Assembly: GCF_037975245.1 (NCBI RefSeq)
Contig: NC_092577.1
Location: forward strand, 29,703,898-29,767,897
DNA length: 64,000 nucleotides
Source: Apostichopus japonicus
Taxonomy: Eukaryota; Echinodermata; Holothuroidea; Aspidochirotida; Stichopodidae
Reading direction: 5' to 3'
Shown here: positions 11,918 to 23,912 of the stretch, one piece after another
Layout of the letters: every line of letters begins with the position of its first letter
Position numbering within the stretch: position 1 is the stretch's first letter
Program-made: the position numbers and the translations under genes
Notes under the pieces: generated by a model
The model's input: only the letters and a program-made list of their open reading frames with translations
Told to the model about the DNA's origin: nothing
Database searches by the model: none

Positions 11918-12110
11918 ATTTCAGTAACGGGTCGAACAGGGGACATAATAGTTCGAATACCCCTCGAATCTAATTTGCCCCTTCCTCTCCGGTCCTCGCC
12001 AAACCCTTCGCACAGCAACTACCTTTTACTCTTATGCCACTCTCGAAGATGCACCCCATAGGAGTGTTAGCAATCAAAACATGAATACGAAGTATGAATA
12101 CAGATCACGA
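11918..12110 (-). repeat. Inverted partial copy of 11054-11244
   Basis: TCGAACAGGGGACATAATAG, CTCTCCGGTCCTCGCCAAAC and GAAGATGCACCCCATA match the reverse complement of 11075-11240, ending at ACATGAATACGAAGTATGAA next to a (TA)n array, as in the other arm. Confidence 0.88.
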
Positions 12111-12126
12111 TGTAAATCTGTCTATA

Positions 12127-12127
12127 G

Positions 12128-12191
<64 letters not shown>
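12127..12191 (+). repeat. (TA)n array
   Basis: TA units at the outer end of the second inverted arm, mirroring 10965-11054. Confidence 0.95.
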
Positions 12192-12195
<4 letters not shown>

Positions 12196-12821
12196 ACGTT
12201 ACGCGAAAGACAGAGAACGTTTCAATTTTTTCGATAAGAAAAGAAAAAAACTACGATTGTACGAAGGTTACTGTACTACGGTTTTTCCTTCCACGTTCCA
12301 TTTCACAACTGGTGATTTGAACCGTCTAAGGAACTTTCCATCGTAAAGATTTACAGTCATTTCCTCACCACAAGAAAAGAAACAAAAGAAAGAGGAGAAG
12401 TAGAAGAAGATGAAGATGACATACGCCAACAGTAAATTATCCTTAGTGTATACCATTAACGAAGAAAACTAACATTTGACCTTTGTGTATATAGACTTAT
12501 CACAAGCCGCCCTAATAACGATAACTTTTGCCTGTGATTGACTTTCTCCTATTTTTAATGGGTGTTTAGCGGTCCCCACATGTTACTCAACTTTTACCTT
12601 TCACCTAATGCAACAGCGATTCTTTTTGCCGAGATTTTCATACCAAGGTTTGAGTAGTGCTTTGGCCGTTTGTTGCCATGATCTTAGCCAACACACCAGG
12701 GTAACTATAGACGCAAAGGGTTGAGTTTAGGTTCAGGCTGTATTTCATTCAGCTTTAAAAATTGTTAATGTAAATTTATATTAATAATAATAATTACAAC
12801 ATAACAATAATAATATTAATG

Positions 12822-12904
<83 letters not shown>

Positions 12905-13230
12905 TATAATAATAATAATAATAATAATAATCAATATTTTGGCAATATTTACGAGTTTCTTAAATTTCTATTTAGCTTTAAATAAGAAGAGATAGTTTAG
13001 CTCATGACACGGAGGGTGCTTTTCATAATCACGCCGTGTATTTCTTGATATCCTTACTGTCTCATGTACTTGGGTCACGTGGCAGTATCAGTTTAAAACA
13101 TCACGTAGTTATTATAAATCCAAATAAATTATATTTGAAGTACTTTCAGTAATATGCGGTCCTCTTCCTTTTGTACTAACATATGGTGTGCAAAATAAGG
13201 AGTATTGAAGGTTATTTAAAGCATTTAAGT
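12192..13230. other. Intergenic, only the AAT array
   Basis: A short minus-strand open frame at 12268-12456 has no supporting features. Confidence 0.5.
12781..12931 (+). repeat. (AAT)n microsatellite
   Basis: ATAATAATA array with a few interruptions. Confidence 0.95.
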
Positions 13231-13516
13231 CCGTTCGTTCGTTCGTTCGTTCGTTCGTTCGTTCGTTCGTTCGTTCGTTCGTTCGTTCGTTCGTTCGTTC
13301 GTTCGTTCGTTCGTTCGTTCGTTCGTTCGTTCGTTCGTTCGTTCGTTCGTTCGTTCGTTCATTCATTCATTCATTCATTCATTCATTCATTCATTCGTTC
13401 GTTCGTTCGTTCGTTCGTTCGTTCGTTCATTCATTCATTCATTCATTCATTCGTTCGTTCATTCATTCAATCATTCGTTCATTCATTCATTCATTCATTC
13501 GTTCCTTCATTCGTAA
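13231..13516 (+). repeat. (TTCG)n / (TTCA)n microsatellite
   Basis: About 33 TTCG units, then alternating blocks of TTCA and TTCG. The period-4 array leaves every frame open, giving false Phe-Val-Arg-Ser frames. Confidence 0.97.
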
Positions 13517-15612
13517 ATCTTTCTACCAGCAATTTCATATTATATATACTAACCATTTTCAAAAGTATCTCAAGTTTCTACGGTGGGTTGCGAAGGCATG
13601 AGAACGGGGAAATTCAGGTTAATCAAACGTATCCTCATTAGAGGGAAAGAACTTTTAAGTTAGGCAGTTTTTAATGTTTCTTTGAATAATTGAAAAGCCT
13701 GACCATTATATGACTTTGTAGCATATTTGCTAGGAATAATAAGGATATATGCTCCAAGCGCTGTATTATTTCATATCAAGGTGAAGGGTCACTGGCACAT
13801 TGTTATTACTGCAGATCGAGAGGTAAATCTTTCTGTCTGTAAACAAATTGGCCTCCTTTCTCAGAACTGTATATAGGTTTTACACAATTCGTTATCACAA
13901 CTGATATTTTTAATAATAATATTAATAATAAATAAATAATAAACAGCAGTACTTTTTACGACGCTTAAGCGACCACAAATGTGGGAGAAACCTGCGAGGA
14001 CTTATGGAATACAACTGACACGTCGGGTGGCTTCCAATTCAACATTTTAACTCAAATTTTGAGTCATTTCAGATGGGAAAACCGTAGTAGATTGCTCTTG
14101 GATGAAAAAACCCACCTTTCTGTGACCCGGACCCGAAACCTCCCGATTGGTTAGCCTCATTGCATCAAATGCCACCGCTTTTATCCAGTCAGCCACAGCG
14201 CCGGTTTTTATTTAGAACTGGTTGGAACTGGTTATGAAGATTTACTCCCGACGGGAGGAATTAGGACCATTAATTTCTAACCGTGCATTACCATGAATAA
14301 TGCACGATAAACTCCCGGGGGTATGAAGTTACTATGAACACCCTATCGCTAAAATGCACTCGGTCCACTGCCTCGTGCGTCGCGCACGTTATCCTGCAAT
14401 AAACGCACGTTAGACCGTTGATTCATCCCTAATTAGGCTCGTGTGGGCGTCATTGCTTAAACATGTGTCCTTTAAAGGTGTTCTTGTTTAAATTATAGTT
14501 AACGAGACTTGTAGAGAGTATGTACCCGTATTACTGTGACACCACAGTTACATTCTAAACCAGTGTGAAGATATTCCCCGTTTATTTATTTATTTGTTAA
14601 TTTGATGATCAGAACGACTATAATGACTTATCAGCAGGCGTATAATGGCTGTCTGCGTATTGCGTGTAAGAAACTGGACCAATCAGTGCAACGATTCCAA
14701 TCACGTGCTACGTGTGTACACGTTTCGTCATAAAATTTGAACGCGTTGTCGAAATTCGACACCGCGATAAATGAGATAATGGCAACAAAAGCTACGGAAA
14801 AAAACCCGTCGCATAGTTTTGGCGGGAAACAAAACCAGAGAAGGCTTCAAATTGTCATAAAAGTTACGCTTATACAACAACTTGACACGATATACACACA
14901 ACTAATTAATTTACATATTAATTAATTTGCATTACACTCCCATGATAAAACCGATCTGGTGGTTTCTGGTGGTCGTCGATAAATTTCTCCGACCCATTCT
15001 TTGGAATTCTGTGACGCGTTATATCGAACTTCAAAAGAGGGAAGTGATAAATGTATCACGTGATAAAAAGTGCTGCATTGATTGGTTGTTTCGATCTCGC
15101 GTTGTAGAATCCCGCCCCTCCTCCCTCCCCTTGCTATAGCCAAATACACGCACTAGACGATGTAGTCAAGAATATGCGCCAGAACATCTACAGTTTCGCC
15201 TAACGATTTACTTTTTGGGGTGGGGGGGGGGATAAATGAGCAACTGTTTTACCCTTAGTTTGTCAAAGTCAAGTTTCATTCAAAATAATACCTTTCAATG
15301 TCGAAAACGTTTGCAATTTTGCAAATGGATTTTTAATGTGATTAAACGATAACATGATATACAGGAGACGAACATGATTATGACGTCATCAAAGTCCTTA
15401 ATTTCCTCGTTCGGTTAACCTATATATTTGGCAAACACTAACAAGAGGGGGCAGCTAGGAGCAGATAGTGCATGATAAGTTCATTGTACTGTTATGTACG
15501 GAAGGTTTTGAAGAAATATAAAACTGGCGACTAAACTTAAGAAGCTAAATAACATGTCCAATTAAAAACCAGTGCTAAGGTACAGTGGATATATATTTAT
15601 ATATATATATTT
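13517..15612. other. Intergenic, one tRNA-like repeat only
   Basis: Contains the tRNA-like sequence at 14122-14205 and the inverted-repeat end at 13822. CCCGGGGGT and short inverted GTGCATTA/TAATGCAC words lie near 14284-14310. No gene seen. Confidence 0.5.
14122..14205 (-). repeat. tRNA-like sequence (Leu/Ser-type head)
   Basis: Minus strand GGCGCTGTGGCTGACTGGAT (A box-like) and GGTTTCGGGTCCGGGTCAC (B box-like) about 50 nt apart. Acceptor stems do not pair cleanly, so a SINE head or decayed tRNA is more likely than a gene. Confidence 0.5.
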
Positions 15613-15776
15613 ATATATGTTGATACTAGATGAGACTAGTGGAACACTAGTAGTTGTAACTCGGAGTTTCACGCTTTGTAGCGATCTTCAGACAACTCTG
15701 AAGATCGCTACAAAGCGTGAAACTCCGAGTTACAACTACTAGTGTTCCACTAGTCTCATCTAGTATCAACATATAT
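15613..15776. repeat. Perfect 79-bp inverted repeat from two head-to-head PLE termini
   Basis: Left arm 15613-15691, 6-nt spacer ACAACT, right arm 15698-15776; arms are identical by eye. Each arm starts at the hammerhead core CTGAAGA and runs through GAAACTCCGAGTTACAAC. The right arm continues into the family-1 terminus up to 15831. Confidence 0.95.
15652..15697 (-). ncRNA. Hammerhead-ribozyme motif in the left arm of the PLE palindrome
   Basis: Minus strand, 46 nt: stem I AGUUGU/ACAACU (6 bp perfect), core CUGAAGA, stem II CGCU/AGCG with loop ACAA, GAAA, stem III AC/GU around UCCGA, cleavage-site base U. The plus-strand arm has the same core but its stem I 5' strand is replaced by the spacer, so only the minus copy folds fully. 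Stem II again has a U-U base mismatch. Confidence 0.7.
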
Positions 15777-15831
15777 TCCGCTCTGTCCAATGGACATAGA
15801 GCACTCTGCGCCAAGATAGACGCCAACCTAC
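15698..15831 (+). mobile_element. PLE family-1 terminal fragment
   Basis: From the ribozyme core to the conserved CTCTGCGCCAAGATAGACGC terminus, ending in a (TA)n array just as at 8.3 kb. No coding part remains. Confidence 0.7.
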
Positions 15832-15865
15832 TCTATATATTTATATATATATTTATATATTTATA

Positions 15866-15919
<54 letters not shown>

Positions 15920-15940
15920 TGTGTGTATGTGTGTGTGTAT
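15826..15940 (+). repeat. (TA)n array
   Basis: TA and TTTA words, ending in GTGTGTATGTGTGTG; follows the PLE terminus. Confidence 0.93.
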
Positions 15941-16359
15941 ATGACGTAACTTACAGCAACAAAATGGCGAATGTCATGGGTGACAATTAAATCGATTTTT
16001 AGTTGAAAGAAATGTTTTCAAGCATTCGTGTTGCTTCTGTCGAAAGAGCGTATGCTGCAAAACGGTATTCTCTAAGCAGAAAAGGCTAGGGTTTAATTCT
16101 CCTTTCAAAAGAATCCACAACAGTCTTGGTACACGGATGTAGCCAGGGGGAGCAGGGGGAGCGATTGCTACCCCCCTTTCAGTATTGAAAAAATGTTTAA
16201 AAACTGTTGTTTTTTAGCATGGTATTTTGTCAGTGCTCTTTTGATCTTGAATACTCGTCAGCTCCGTTAACTCGATTATAATCGTAGTAACATTCAGGCC
16301 TTCTGATTCAACTACTTACTTAGTTTGGCAGATGCAATTAGCTAAATTTAGCCTATAGC

Positions 16360-17371
16360 CAGTGGCGGACTGGCCACACGGGCATTTGGGCAATGCCCGG
16401 TGGGCCGGTGGCCCGGTGGGCTGGGGTGCCTGGTAAAATTTACAGCCAATTTTCACAGTACTTAATAGAATACAGACGGGCTGTGTAGAAATATATTTGT
16501 AACTGTGGGAATCAGCTCATGAAATCACCTTGTTAGTTAGTCCTGTTAGTTCGTAACAAAAGAAAGTGATATTGGCAACCCGTCCGTGCTAATATTTTTA
16601 CGACAAGATATACAAGTACGGTGACCAATGCATTCTGACATATACATAGCATTGGCAGAGAATACATATTTTATTAATCTGCACCTCATCCTCCAGAAAA
16701 CGAAGTAAAAGAGGTAAAATCTTATTAGATTATTTTCATATCGCTCAGTAGCTAATTCCTGAGAGATTATGTATGAATAAAAATGACACACATACAGTAG
16801 GGTGATGGTTATCAAAATTTGACGAATGTTAGTCGTCGACGAACATCTTGAGGCGTTGATATCTGTGGAAAAACTTAGGATCTTGGCCAAACTTGACACT
16901 AAAAATATCATTGATGGTGTGGCTGCCCGAAGCAGCGAACTGCGTAGGCTCCTACTCTCGTAGACATGACACGTGCTCGTGTTATTGAACATATATGTTT
17001 TAGTGGATTTTATTTAGGTTTTTTCCCCCTTTTTTCAAGCATGTTATCACAAAATGCTTGAAAAACTAAATAAAATCCAGTCTAAAACATATATATTTTA
17101 GTCTATTTTTGTTTACGTTTTTAACTCAGTTTAATCAAGTGTTGCTTCCGGAAAATTATTTTGAGGTCTTTTTTAATGGATTATTGTAACCGACAAAATT
17201 GAGAAATATCGCACCATTTTGCATCTAGGCATTCCTTAACTTCAAAAAAATCTCCCCTCCCCTTAGACCCCTCCCCAGGACGGCGATCATTACGTAAGTA
17301 ATATATCAATGAATAATGCCCCGGTTTAGGTGAAAAATGCCCGGGCCGGTTTTAAGACCCAGTCCGCCTTG
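16360..17371. mobile_element. hAT-type DNA transposon nested inside the 16132-18015 element
   Basis: Ends CAGTGGCGGACTGG (left) and CAAGGCGGACTGG (right, read inward), with a perfect 8-bp target duplication CCTATAGC (16352-16359 and 17372-17379). 1012 bp. A plus-strand open stretch near 16838-16965 reads EALISVEKLRILAKLDTKNI and could be a remnant of transposon coding sequence, but I cannot assign it. It is younger than its host element. Confidence 0.9.
16989..17097. repeat. Imperfect hairpin inside the nested hAT element
   Basis: AACATATATGTTTTAG-TGGATTTTATTTAG on the left pairs with CTAAATAAAATCCAG-CTAAAACATATAT on the right, with an inner CAAGCAT/ATGCTTG pairing. It is a foldback of about 45-nt arms within the transposon. 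Confidence 0.7.
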
Positions 17372-18015
17372 CCTATAGCCTATTACAAGTCTACAGTTGG
17401 CCACTGCGTAATAAAATACATATTGCCTACCTAACCGCACTCGATGGAATGTCACGAACCGTATGCACAACGACGTCGACAACTTTCGTTCTCATCCTTT
17501 CTATGATTCGTCCTAAGTTGTTTCACGAACAGCATGTTATGAAGCTAAGCTAGCAATCATACGCACTTCCTATAAATAGTTAATACACTGCTAATACATT
17601 GCGATAGCGATATTGTTTTTAGGCCACTGCACATCTGGCTGTCTTACAAACTATGAAAGTTTATATTGTCCATTAGTTAAGTTCGTCAAATGTATTAAAG
17701 TCCAGACATGCATTGGACAACAAACAAGAATCATCCTATTGGAAAAATTGTCAAAGAGCACTATGTTTGTCTTTCTGATATAATATGTAAAGAACATGTA
17801 AAAGAATTCAAACAGTAAACAAAATCTGCGGCTTATAATATGATATCATATGATAACGATGAAACTGGCAAAACATTGCATCAGATCGCATTTAAGGACC
17901 TTCAATTGTTCAAAAATATCTCAAAGGGGAGGGGGACACCCCCTCCCCTTAGACCCCTCCCCCATATCAATCGCAAAAAGTGCTCCCCCCTTTCAAATTC
18001 CTGGCTACGTCTCTG

Positions 18016-18894
18016 TCTTGGTATCTTTTACGATTATAAATCCACATGGGAGTTTTGTCCGAAGTTGTTTGTTACATTATTATTTGATTTGATTCCTGCT
18101 ATTTTTGGAAGTGCTGGAAGTATGGAACCATGCACAGACGCTCAGATGGAAAAAAAAAGAGCTGGAAGGCCATTAAAAAACCAAAAAACAAACTGACTAC
18201 GTCATTCGTTCCCAGTTTCTTGACACGGAAGGTAGAACATATGTCCTTCTTCTCAGTTTAGCTCATGCACTGACCCAGTTCAAACACATTCTTTTGTAAG
18301 AAGCCTTAGGAAAATAAATGATTGTAATCAAATCACCAAATTCCTAAGTGAGACCGTTTGTAGTCCGATCGAAATCTAATGCAACCAACAAACTCCCGAG
18401 TACAAGGAATTATTAAAAAAATGACGTGTTTCTCAGTACAGATCCAATATATCTTACACGATTGACGGACGAATTTGTTTTTTAGATCAATATGTACCGT
18501 CTTGTTATTATAAATTATTAAACAAAATCTTGTAAAATTTTGAACGCATGAAATATTATCCCAATTCCATGGACATTTTAAGGTGTTTCAATGTCACCCA
18601 TCTCGGGTTGGTTATTGCGTCTTCGACACCTTCCTGGTAAGAATATGACGTAGGCTGAATTACACGCACAACGCAAATCTCGCCAGAATCCGATGCCTCC
18701 CTTCTTGTTATCTTCCTTATAAATTATACAACACGTTAAAGGTCATTTCGATTTAAAAAATATCTGTTCGCAGACACGCGTGAAAAAAATCTTGCAGGAT
18801 GAATTTATGGGCAAAAATGAATTTTTGACATATTTGTAGATTGTTATAAAAACTATATATATATATATAAAATATATCAGCCCAGGTGTTACTT
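18016..18894. other. Intergenic, nothing recognised
   Basis: AT-rich sequence between the nested hAT block and the dispersed repeat; no convincing frames. Confidence 0.55.
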
Positions 18895-19080
18895 GATCTT
18901 TTTTTTTTTTTTTTTTTGAGAAATGATCCTTTAACTATCTGAGGCTTATCTAATAAGTGGCTGGACTACTTAGTCTAGACGCACAGATCATTATAATATA
19001 TTTACAGTGTCTTACAAACTTATCAAGGACAAAATGATGTTGCCAGCCATACATGGCTGTTATTTTGTCTGTAACTAACG
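18895..19080 (+). repeat. Dispersed repeat, poly(T) head
   Basis: A T tract, then GTGGCTGGACTACTTAGTCTA and TTACAAACTTATCAAGGA, recur at about 54745-54960 (GTGGCTGGTCTACTTAGTCTA, TTACAAACTTGTCAAGGA); a third, weaker match lies at 27670-27760. Family unknown. Confidence 0.6.
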
Positions 19081-19124
19081 TGAAACTAACGTTATTTGGT
19101 TGAGTTATTTGAATTTCAGTATAA

Positions 19125-19440
19125 GTTAACTATATATAGCTATAATAGCTATATATATATATATATATATATATATAGCTATTATAGCTCTATATATAGT
19201 TATTATAGCTAGAATAGCTATATACAGCTACAATAGCTATATAGATATTGATATAATAGTTTTATATATATCTATAATAGCTATATATAATAGATATGAT
19301 AGCTATATGATAGCTATGATAGCTATATACAGCTAGAATAACTATATAGATATTGATATAATAGCTTTAAATATAGCTATAATAGCTATATATAATAGCT
19401 ATAATATAACAATAATAGCTATGATAGCTATATATATATT
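19125..19440 (+). repeat. (TAGCTATA)n-type simple sequence
   Basis: AATAGCTATATA and TAGATAT words repeat irregularly, with several self-complementary TAGCTA cores. Confidence 0.85.
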
Positions 19441-19658
19441 ACATTCGCCCCCTACTATATAAAATAAATAACTACTTGGAGTCATCTTTAAAATAAAGAA
19501 TCCTTACTATAATTTGGCTAAGCTTATAATTGTTTGAAATCACTTTTCTCAGTCGTCTGCTGCTCGATTATACTACAATTTTCGGAAAAGACATAATTTT
19601 TTTTCCTTATTGTCCTAAGGGGGTTTAGTTTTGGTATAATTGTCGCGTTTTGGTAACT

Positions 19659-19684
19659 CATGGAGCTATGTTTATAGCTCCATG
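19659..19684. mobile_element. Ultrashort palindromic insertion, copy 1 (26 bp)
   Basis: CATGGAGCTAT-GTTT-ATAGCTCCATG: 11-bp perfect arms, flanked by exact 7-bp direct repeats GGTAACT (19652-19658, 19685-19691). Confidence 0.72.
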
Positions 19685-19822
19685 GGTAACTTAAGAATAC
19701 ATCATCTTGAAATATCCATTACAGATTGTTTTTCGCATCGTGAGCTTTATGTTTTAGGTGATATTTGCGCTCCTTCGTCGACGTAGCGCTGCGGTATAAA
19801 AGTTGTTTAAATGAAGGTGGGG

Positions 19823-19970
19823 CTTATTCACAGGGCAGCCCTGCGAATAGCCAGACACATACACCTTATTCGCAGGGCAGCCCTGTGAATAGCCAGACAC
19901 AAGCATCTTATTTGCAGGGCTGCCCTGCGAATAGCCAGACACATACATCTTATTCACAGGGCAGCCTTAG
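19823..19970 (+). repeat. 42-bp palindromic minisatellite, 3.5 copies
   Basis: Each unit holds the palindrome TTATTCGCAGGGCAGCCCTG with GAATAG completing the other arm, then CCAGACACATACAC. Starts at 19823, 19865, 19907 and 19949. The period is a multiple of three, so both strands read open, but nothing indicates a gene. Confidence 0.9.
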
Positions 19971-20473
19971 ACTGGGTTAACGGGCTCAGTAATTTTTGGG
20001 GCTATTCGAGTTTGCTTTTGGGCACCAGCTATCTTTTTGAGGGTCTTAATTGGGAGCCACTATATTTTGAGGAATTTATTGGCCTTTGGGATTCCTATCT
20101 TAATGCTTTTAGGATTGGTTTTGGGAGCCTAGGGCCTTAAGATTGAACCAGTCTAGCATTAGTACCGCCAACATTAAAATGTCATCCCTCGATCATTCAA
20201 GAAGGACAGTACTGTAAATAGTCTACTGGGGTTAAGTGTTCTACTGAAAAATCTTGCATAAAAAGCTTTGTAGTTTTCAATGGTATATACAGTATGCTAT
20301 GAACAGTGGATGCTTAGTGATAGCCACAGTAAAGAGACAACATGTTACTGACTACTGTATTTAGCTTGACAGGTACTAAATTTCATCTGTTACATTACCT
20401 GAAGGGTGCAGACTTAGTTGCAGTGAATGTAGATATATGTTCTCATTTGTTACATTGTCTGAAGGATGTAATG

Positions 20474-20502
20474 ACATCTTTGTCATTACATGACAAAGAT
20501 GT
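20474..20502. repeat. Perfect hairpin, 12-bp arms
   Basis: ACATCTTTGTCA-TTACA-TGACAAAGATGT; the flanking GATGTAATG/AATGTCATG words extend a local palindromic patch. Confidence 0.75.
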
Positions 20503-20538
20503 AATGTCATGTAATATTGGTCATGAAATATTGGTTAT

Positions 20539-20570
20539 GAAATATTGGTCAAAAAATTGACCAATATTTC
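20539..20570. repeat. Perfect hairpin, 14-bp arms
   Basis: GAAATATTGGTCAA-AAAA-TTGACCAATATTTC, preceded by two tandem (C/T)ATGAAATATTGGT words. Confidence 0.75.
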
Positions 20571-23140
20571 ACCGCCTCCCTGCCACCGGCACTGCCCCTA
20601 ATTCTATCTAATAATGCCTCTTCACCTTTCAATCGGTACAATTTCACAAAGAGCAGCCATAGTTACAGCCATAACAGCCATAACTATACAACCACAGTAT
20701 ATTGGCATATTTTATATGCGGGTATATCTGCTAGTAACTATAGTTTCTTTAGGAAACTTCTATATTTGACCGGAAAGAAAAGATAAATCCACCTCTTTTC
20801 AAAATTTTGTGATATTTTGGTATGATATAAAATATGTATATTACAATAAGACTAAACTTCATCTTGGAAAATGAGGCGAACATATCGGACTAATTCATTT
20901 ATACTTTACCACAGAGGGAGGTAAAGTTAAATAAATTACATAATTTATCCACAGAGGTAGGAACATTATATTGTTATGGACGGGGCGGGGGGGGGGGGGG
21001 CGGGCGGGGCGGGATTTTGAGCACAACAGCCTAATTTGTCACATGACTAGAAGAAACCAATTAACAATCTGCGTATACCCATCTTGTGAGCAAAAAGAAT
21101 GTTTTAGTCATATATAATCAACCAGTATATACATATTAATAAACACTAAAATGTATATATAGATTTAATCTGTCGGATAATGTTCACTTTACTATCTGCC
21201 ATGGTATTATCAAGGAAAAGTAAATTCAACGTTCTTGACGAAACAGAATAGTAATAATAATAATAATGTTTAATCTATTTCGAGAGACATTTTTCTTATC
21301 GCCATGTTTCATTTCCGTGGCCTCAAGCAGTTGTTTCTGAGTAGTAGGTTTTCAAATTATTAATATTTGTTTGGGAGTAGCGTATCGATCTGGCTAGCTT
21401 ACGGCCTTTTGCGTTGGATTCTAGTCACGTCATATCAAAATCTTGTAAATTCATAAGATGACTCAACGTTTTTTGTTTCTTGTAATTTACTAAGTGCACG
21501 ACTTTTCCGTTAGAAATCATACTAATGGGGGACGGGGGAACATTGAGGTTTGGAGGAACGACCAAAATATAAGATAATATAATATGGGGGGGGGGAGGTG
21601 GTATAAAATGAGCGGAAAATAGGTTAGCGATTTTGAGGCAGCAAGATAATCATTGCCTTTACTACGCATATTGAGGGGGGGGGGGGGGGAAGACTTTGTT
21701 AGTAGAACAATCAATAATGAATAATTCTAAGAAAAACAATTGTAAGAATGTAAATCTCTAACACGAAAGTGCTAATTATAAGACATGCAGAAGTTGGAAT
21801 AAATTAATTTAGAAAATTTGAAATTGCAATTTTTGCTTTGCTTGAAAAAAAATATCCAAATTCATTTCCGGTAAATCTCTTATGGATGAATTAGAGGAGG
21901 TCACCTCTCACTTTATATTATGAAATAGAAGCATACATTAATTAGAGACGTAGTAGACTCTTCACGTTCGTTTTGTATGAAAATTGTATCTCCCATTTCA
22001 TTCACCCAATATGTTTAGAAATTGTTCTATGATGCTAATAGACTTTTTTGTTGTTTTGAGGTCGAATTGTATGCACTTTCTTCTCTTGAGAGAAAACACA
22101 GATGGAGGATAAAAGAAGTTTAATCACCTTAGAAAAGAAAAATCTGCTTCTAAACTAAACATAAAAATAAAGATGAAAGATGAACAGATAAAGATAAAAG
22201 ATGATTCGAAAACCATGCACCACATGTAAGAAAAACCAAACTGTGTTTACGATGCCCTTTGGTATCGTAAAACTGTTGGAAACTGACACATGTTTTCATT
22301 ATATTTTTCGGGGCACTCTAGAAGCAGAAAAACTCTTTCATTATGGACAAGAAGACTACGTGAACAGCAGTATCTCCTGTAAGTTTACCGAGAAATTCAA
22401 CGATGTTCCCCTTTTTTTTAACAATTAAATGCATCGCGATGACGTTTCAGGAATTCTGATTGAATCTCTTTCTTTTGTTATCCTTTAAGGAACGTTAGGG
22501 AGAAAACTCATTTGCAGTTGATATTGCTAATGAATATGTTAGATTTATTGAACTATATATGGGCTATGACGTACTCTGGTGAGAGTTTCGTTCCTGCGAA
22601 GTCGGAAGTAAAATCTTTGTGTGGGGGTGTTCCCTTTCAAACTATTTCCATTGCTTGCCGTATCGTTCCAGATACAAGAGGATGGGGTGCGGGGCAACGA
22701 AGGGAACGGAGGGGGGTGGGAGGGGGAGGTACAGACACGGATTAAACGTTTTGTCGGCATAATGTTATGGGGAAAAGACCCCCCCCAAAAAAAAAAAAAA
22801 TTCTTCCAATGTTAGATCTAATTTAATGAATTTTGAACACAAAATGAATTTTCAGGCTCAATTTGGCAGATTTTAATCAAAACTGGTCAATAAGAAACCT
22901 CCATAAAACTCTATTTTCGGAATTTCAGAATCAGGATCATTCAGATAATTGTACAAACAAATACAAATCCGTTTTCTTGATAAATGTATTTTGCACACCA
23001 GATGTGCAAACAATGTCAAATTTGTTTATAAATAGAAGCACTGTTTCTCCCAGGTATATGAATCTGAACACTGAAGGTCCCAAAACAAATGAGAGCCTTA
23101 GTTTATAACCTCGCTAGCCACTGGGTTAATCCATCCTTGG

Positions 23141-23430
23141 GAGGGAGGGAGGGAGGGAGGGAGAGAGGGAGGGAGGGAGGGAGGGAGGGAGGGAGGGAGG
23201 GAGGGAGGGAGGGAGGGAGGGAGGGAGGGAGGGAGGGAGGGAGGGAGGGAGGGAGGGAGGGAGGGAGGGAGGGAGGGAGGGAGGGAGGGAGGGAGGGAGG
23301 GAGGGAGGGAGGGAGGGAGGGAGGGAGGGAGGGAGGGAGGGAGGGAGGGAGGGAGGGAGGGAGGGAGGGAGGGAGGGAGGGAGGGAGGGAGGGAGGGAGA
23401 GGGGGGAGGGAGAGGGGAGGAGGGGGAGGG
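23141..23430 (+). repeat. (GGGA)n microsatellite
   Basis: Uninterrupted GGGA from about 23165 to 23398 after a short GAGA interruption, then degenerate G-rich sequence. Pro-Ser-rich and Gly-Arg-rich open frames here are artefacts. Confidence 0.97.
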
Positions 23431-23756
23431 TGACCATATCATGCGGGTTATAAATCAGTTGCATGCGGTCTCTCCATATATCATTGAGTGAAAACTTCCT
23501 TCGAAAAATGTCGGTACTTTTCAATGTTTACATCATTTCTCCGTTCACCAACAATTCCTTCTCATCTTATATATAGCGATATAGTTGTTCTAGTTTAGAA
23601 ACTAATATCAAGGCCTACCTTACAGCAATGTTCAATAGTAACCCGTATCATAGGAACGGGTAATATATTTTGGAAGCCTGTAATGGATGTTATTGTTCAT
23701 TTTGTGCACGCCGAATGCGCAGGCGTCGGAACCTATGCCTTCAAGATGGCGTTCTT

Positions 23757-23912
<156 letters not shown>

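Larger units (their letters stand above)
10856..13868. repeat. 45-bp inverted repeat pair bounding the 10.8-13.9-kb block
   Basis: 10856-10901 (GAGAAAGGAGGCCAATTTG...) recurs inverted at 13822-13868 (...CAAATTGGCCTCCTTTCTC). Only the two ends are the repeat. It may mark the ends of an old composite element. Confidence 0.55.
16132..18015. mobile_element. hAT-type DNA transposon, non-autonomous, interrupted by a second hAT element
   Basis: Terminal inverted repeats CACGGATGTAGCCAGG (left) and CAGAGACGTAGCCAGG (right, read inward) are flanked by a perfect 8-bp target duplication TCTTGGTA (16124-16131 and 18016-18023). Without the inner insertion and one copy of its duplicated target the element is 864 bp. 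G-rich subterminal stretches resemble other elements here. No transposase is recognised. Confidence 0.85.
19985..23140. other. Intergenic, hairpins only
   Basis: Apart from the two hairpins near 20.5 kb and G-rich tracts at 20980, 21585 and 21673, nothing is recognised; frames at 22201 and 22512 lack support. Confidence 0.5.

Noticed and set aside
13112-13641. Open frames of Phe-Val-Arg-Ser or Asn-Glu-Arg-Thr repeats
   Set aside because: Period-4 TTCG/TTCA array leaves all frames open.
16546-16992. 148-residue minus-strand open frame
   Set aside because: Inside the nested hAT element, with no recognisable domain; the opposite strand looks more like a coding remnant.
21370-21425. Possible tRNA-like stretch with TAGCGTATCGATCTGG and GTTGGATTC
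   Set aside because: The B box is too degenerate and no cloverleaf stems pair.
23089-23524. Pro-Ser and Gly-Arg-rich open frames on both strands
   Set aside because: Translation of the GGGA array; no signal or splice features.
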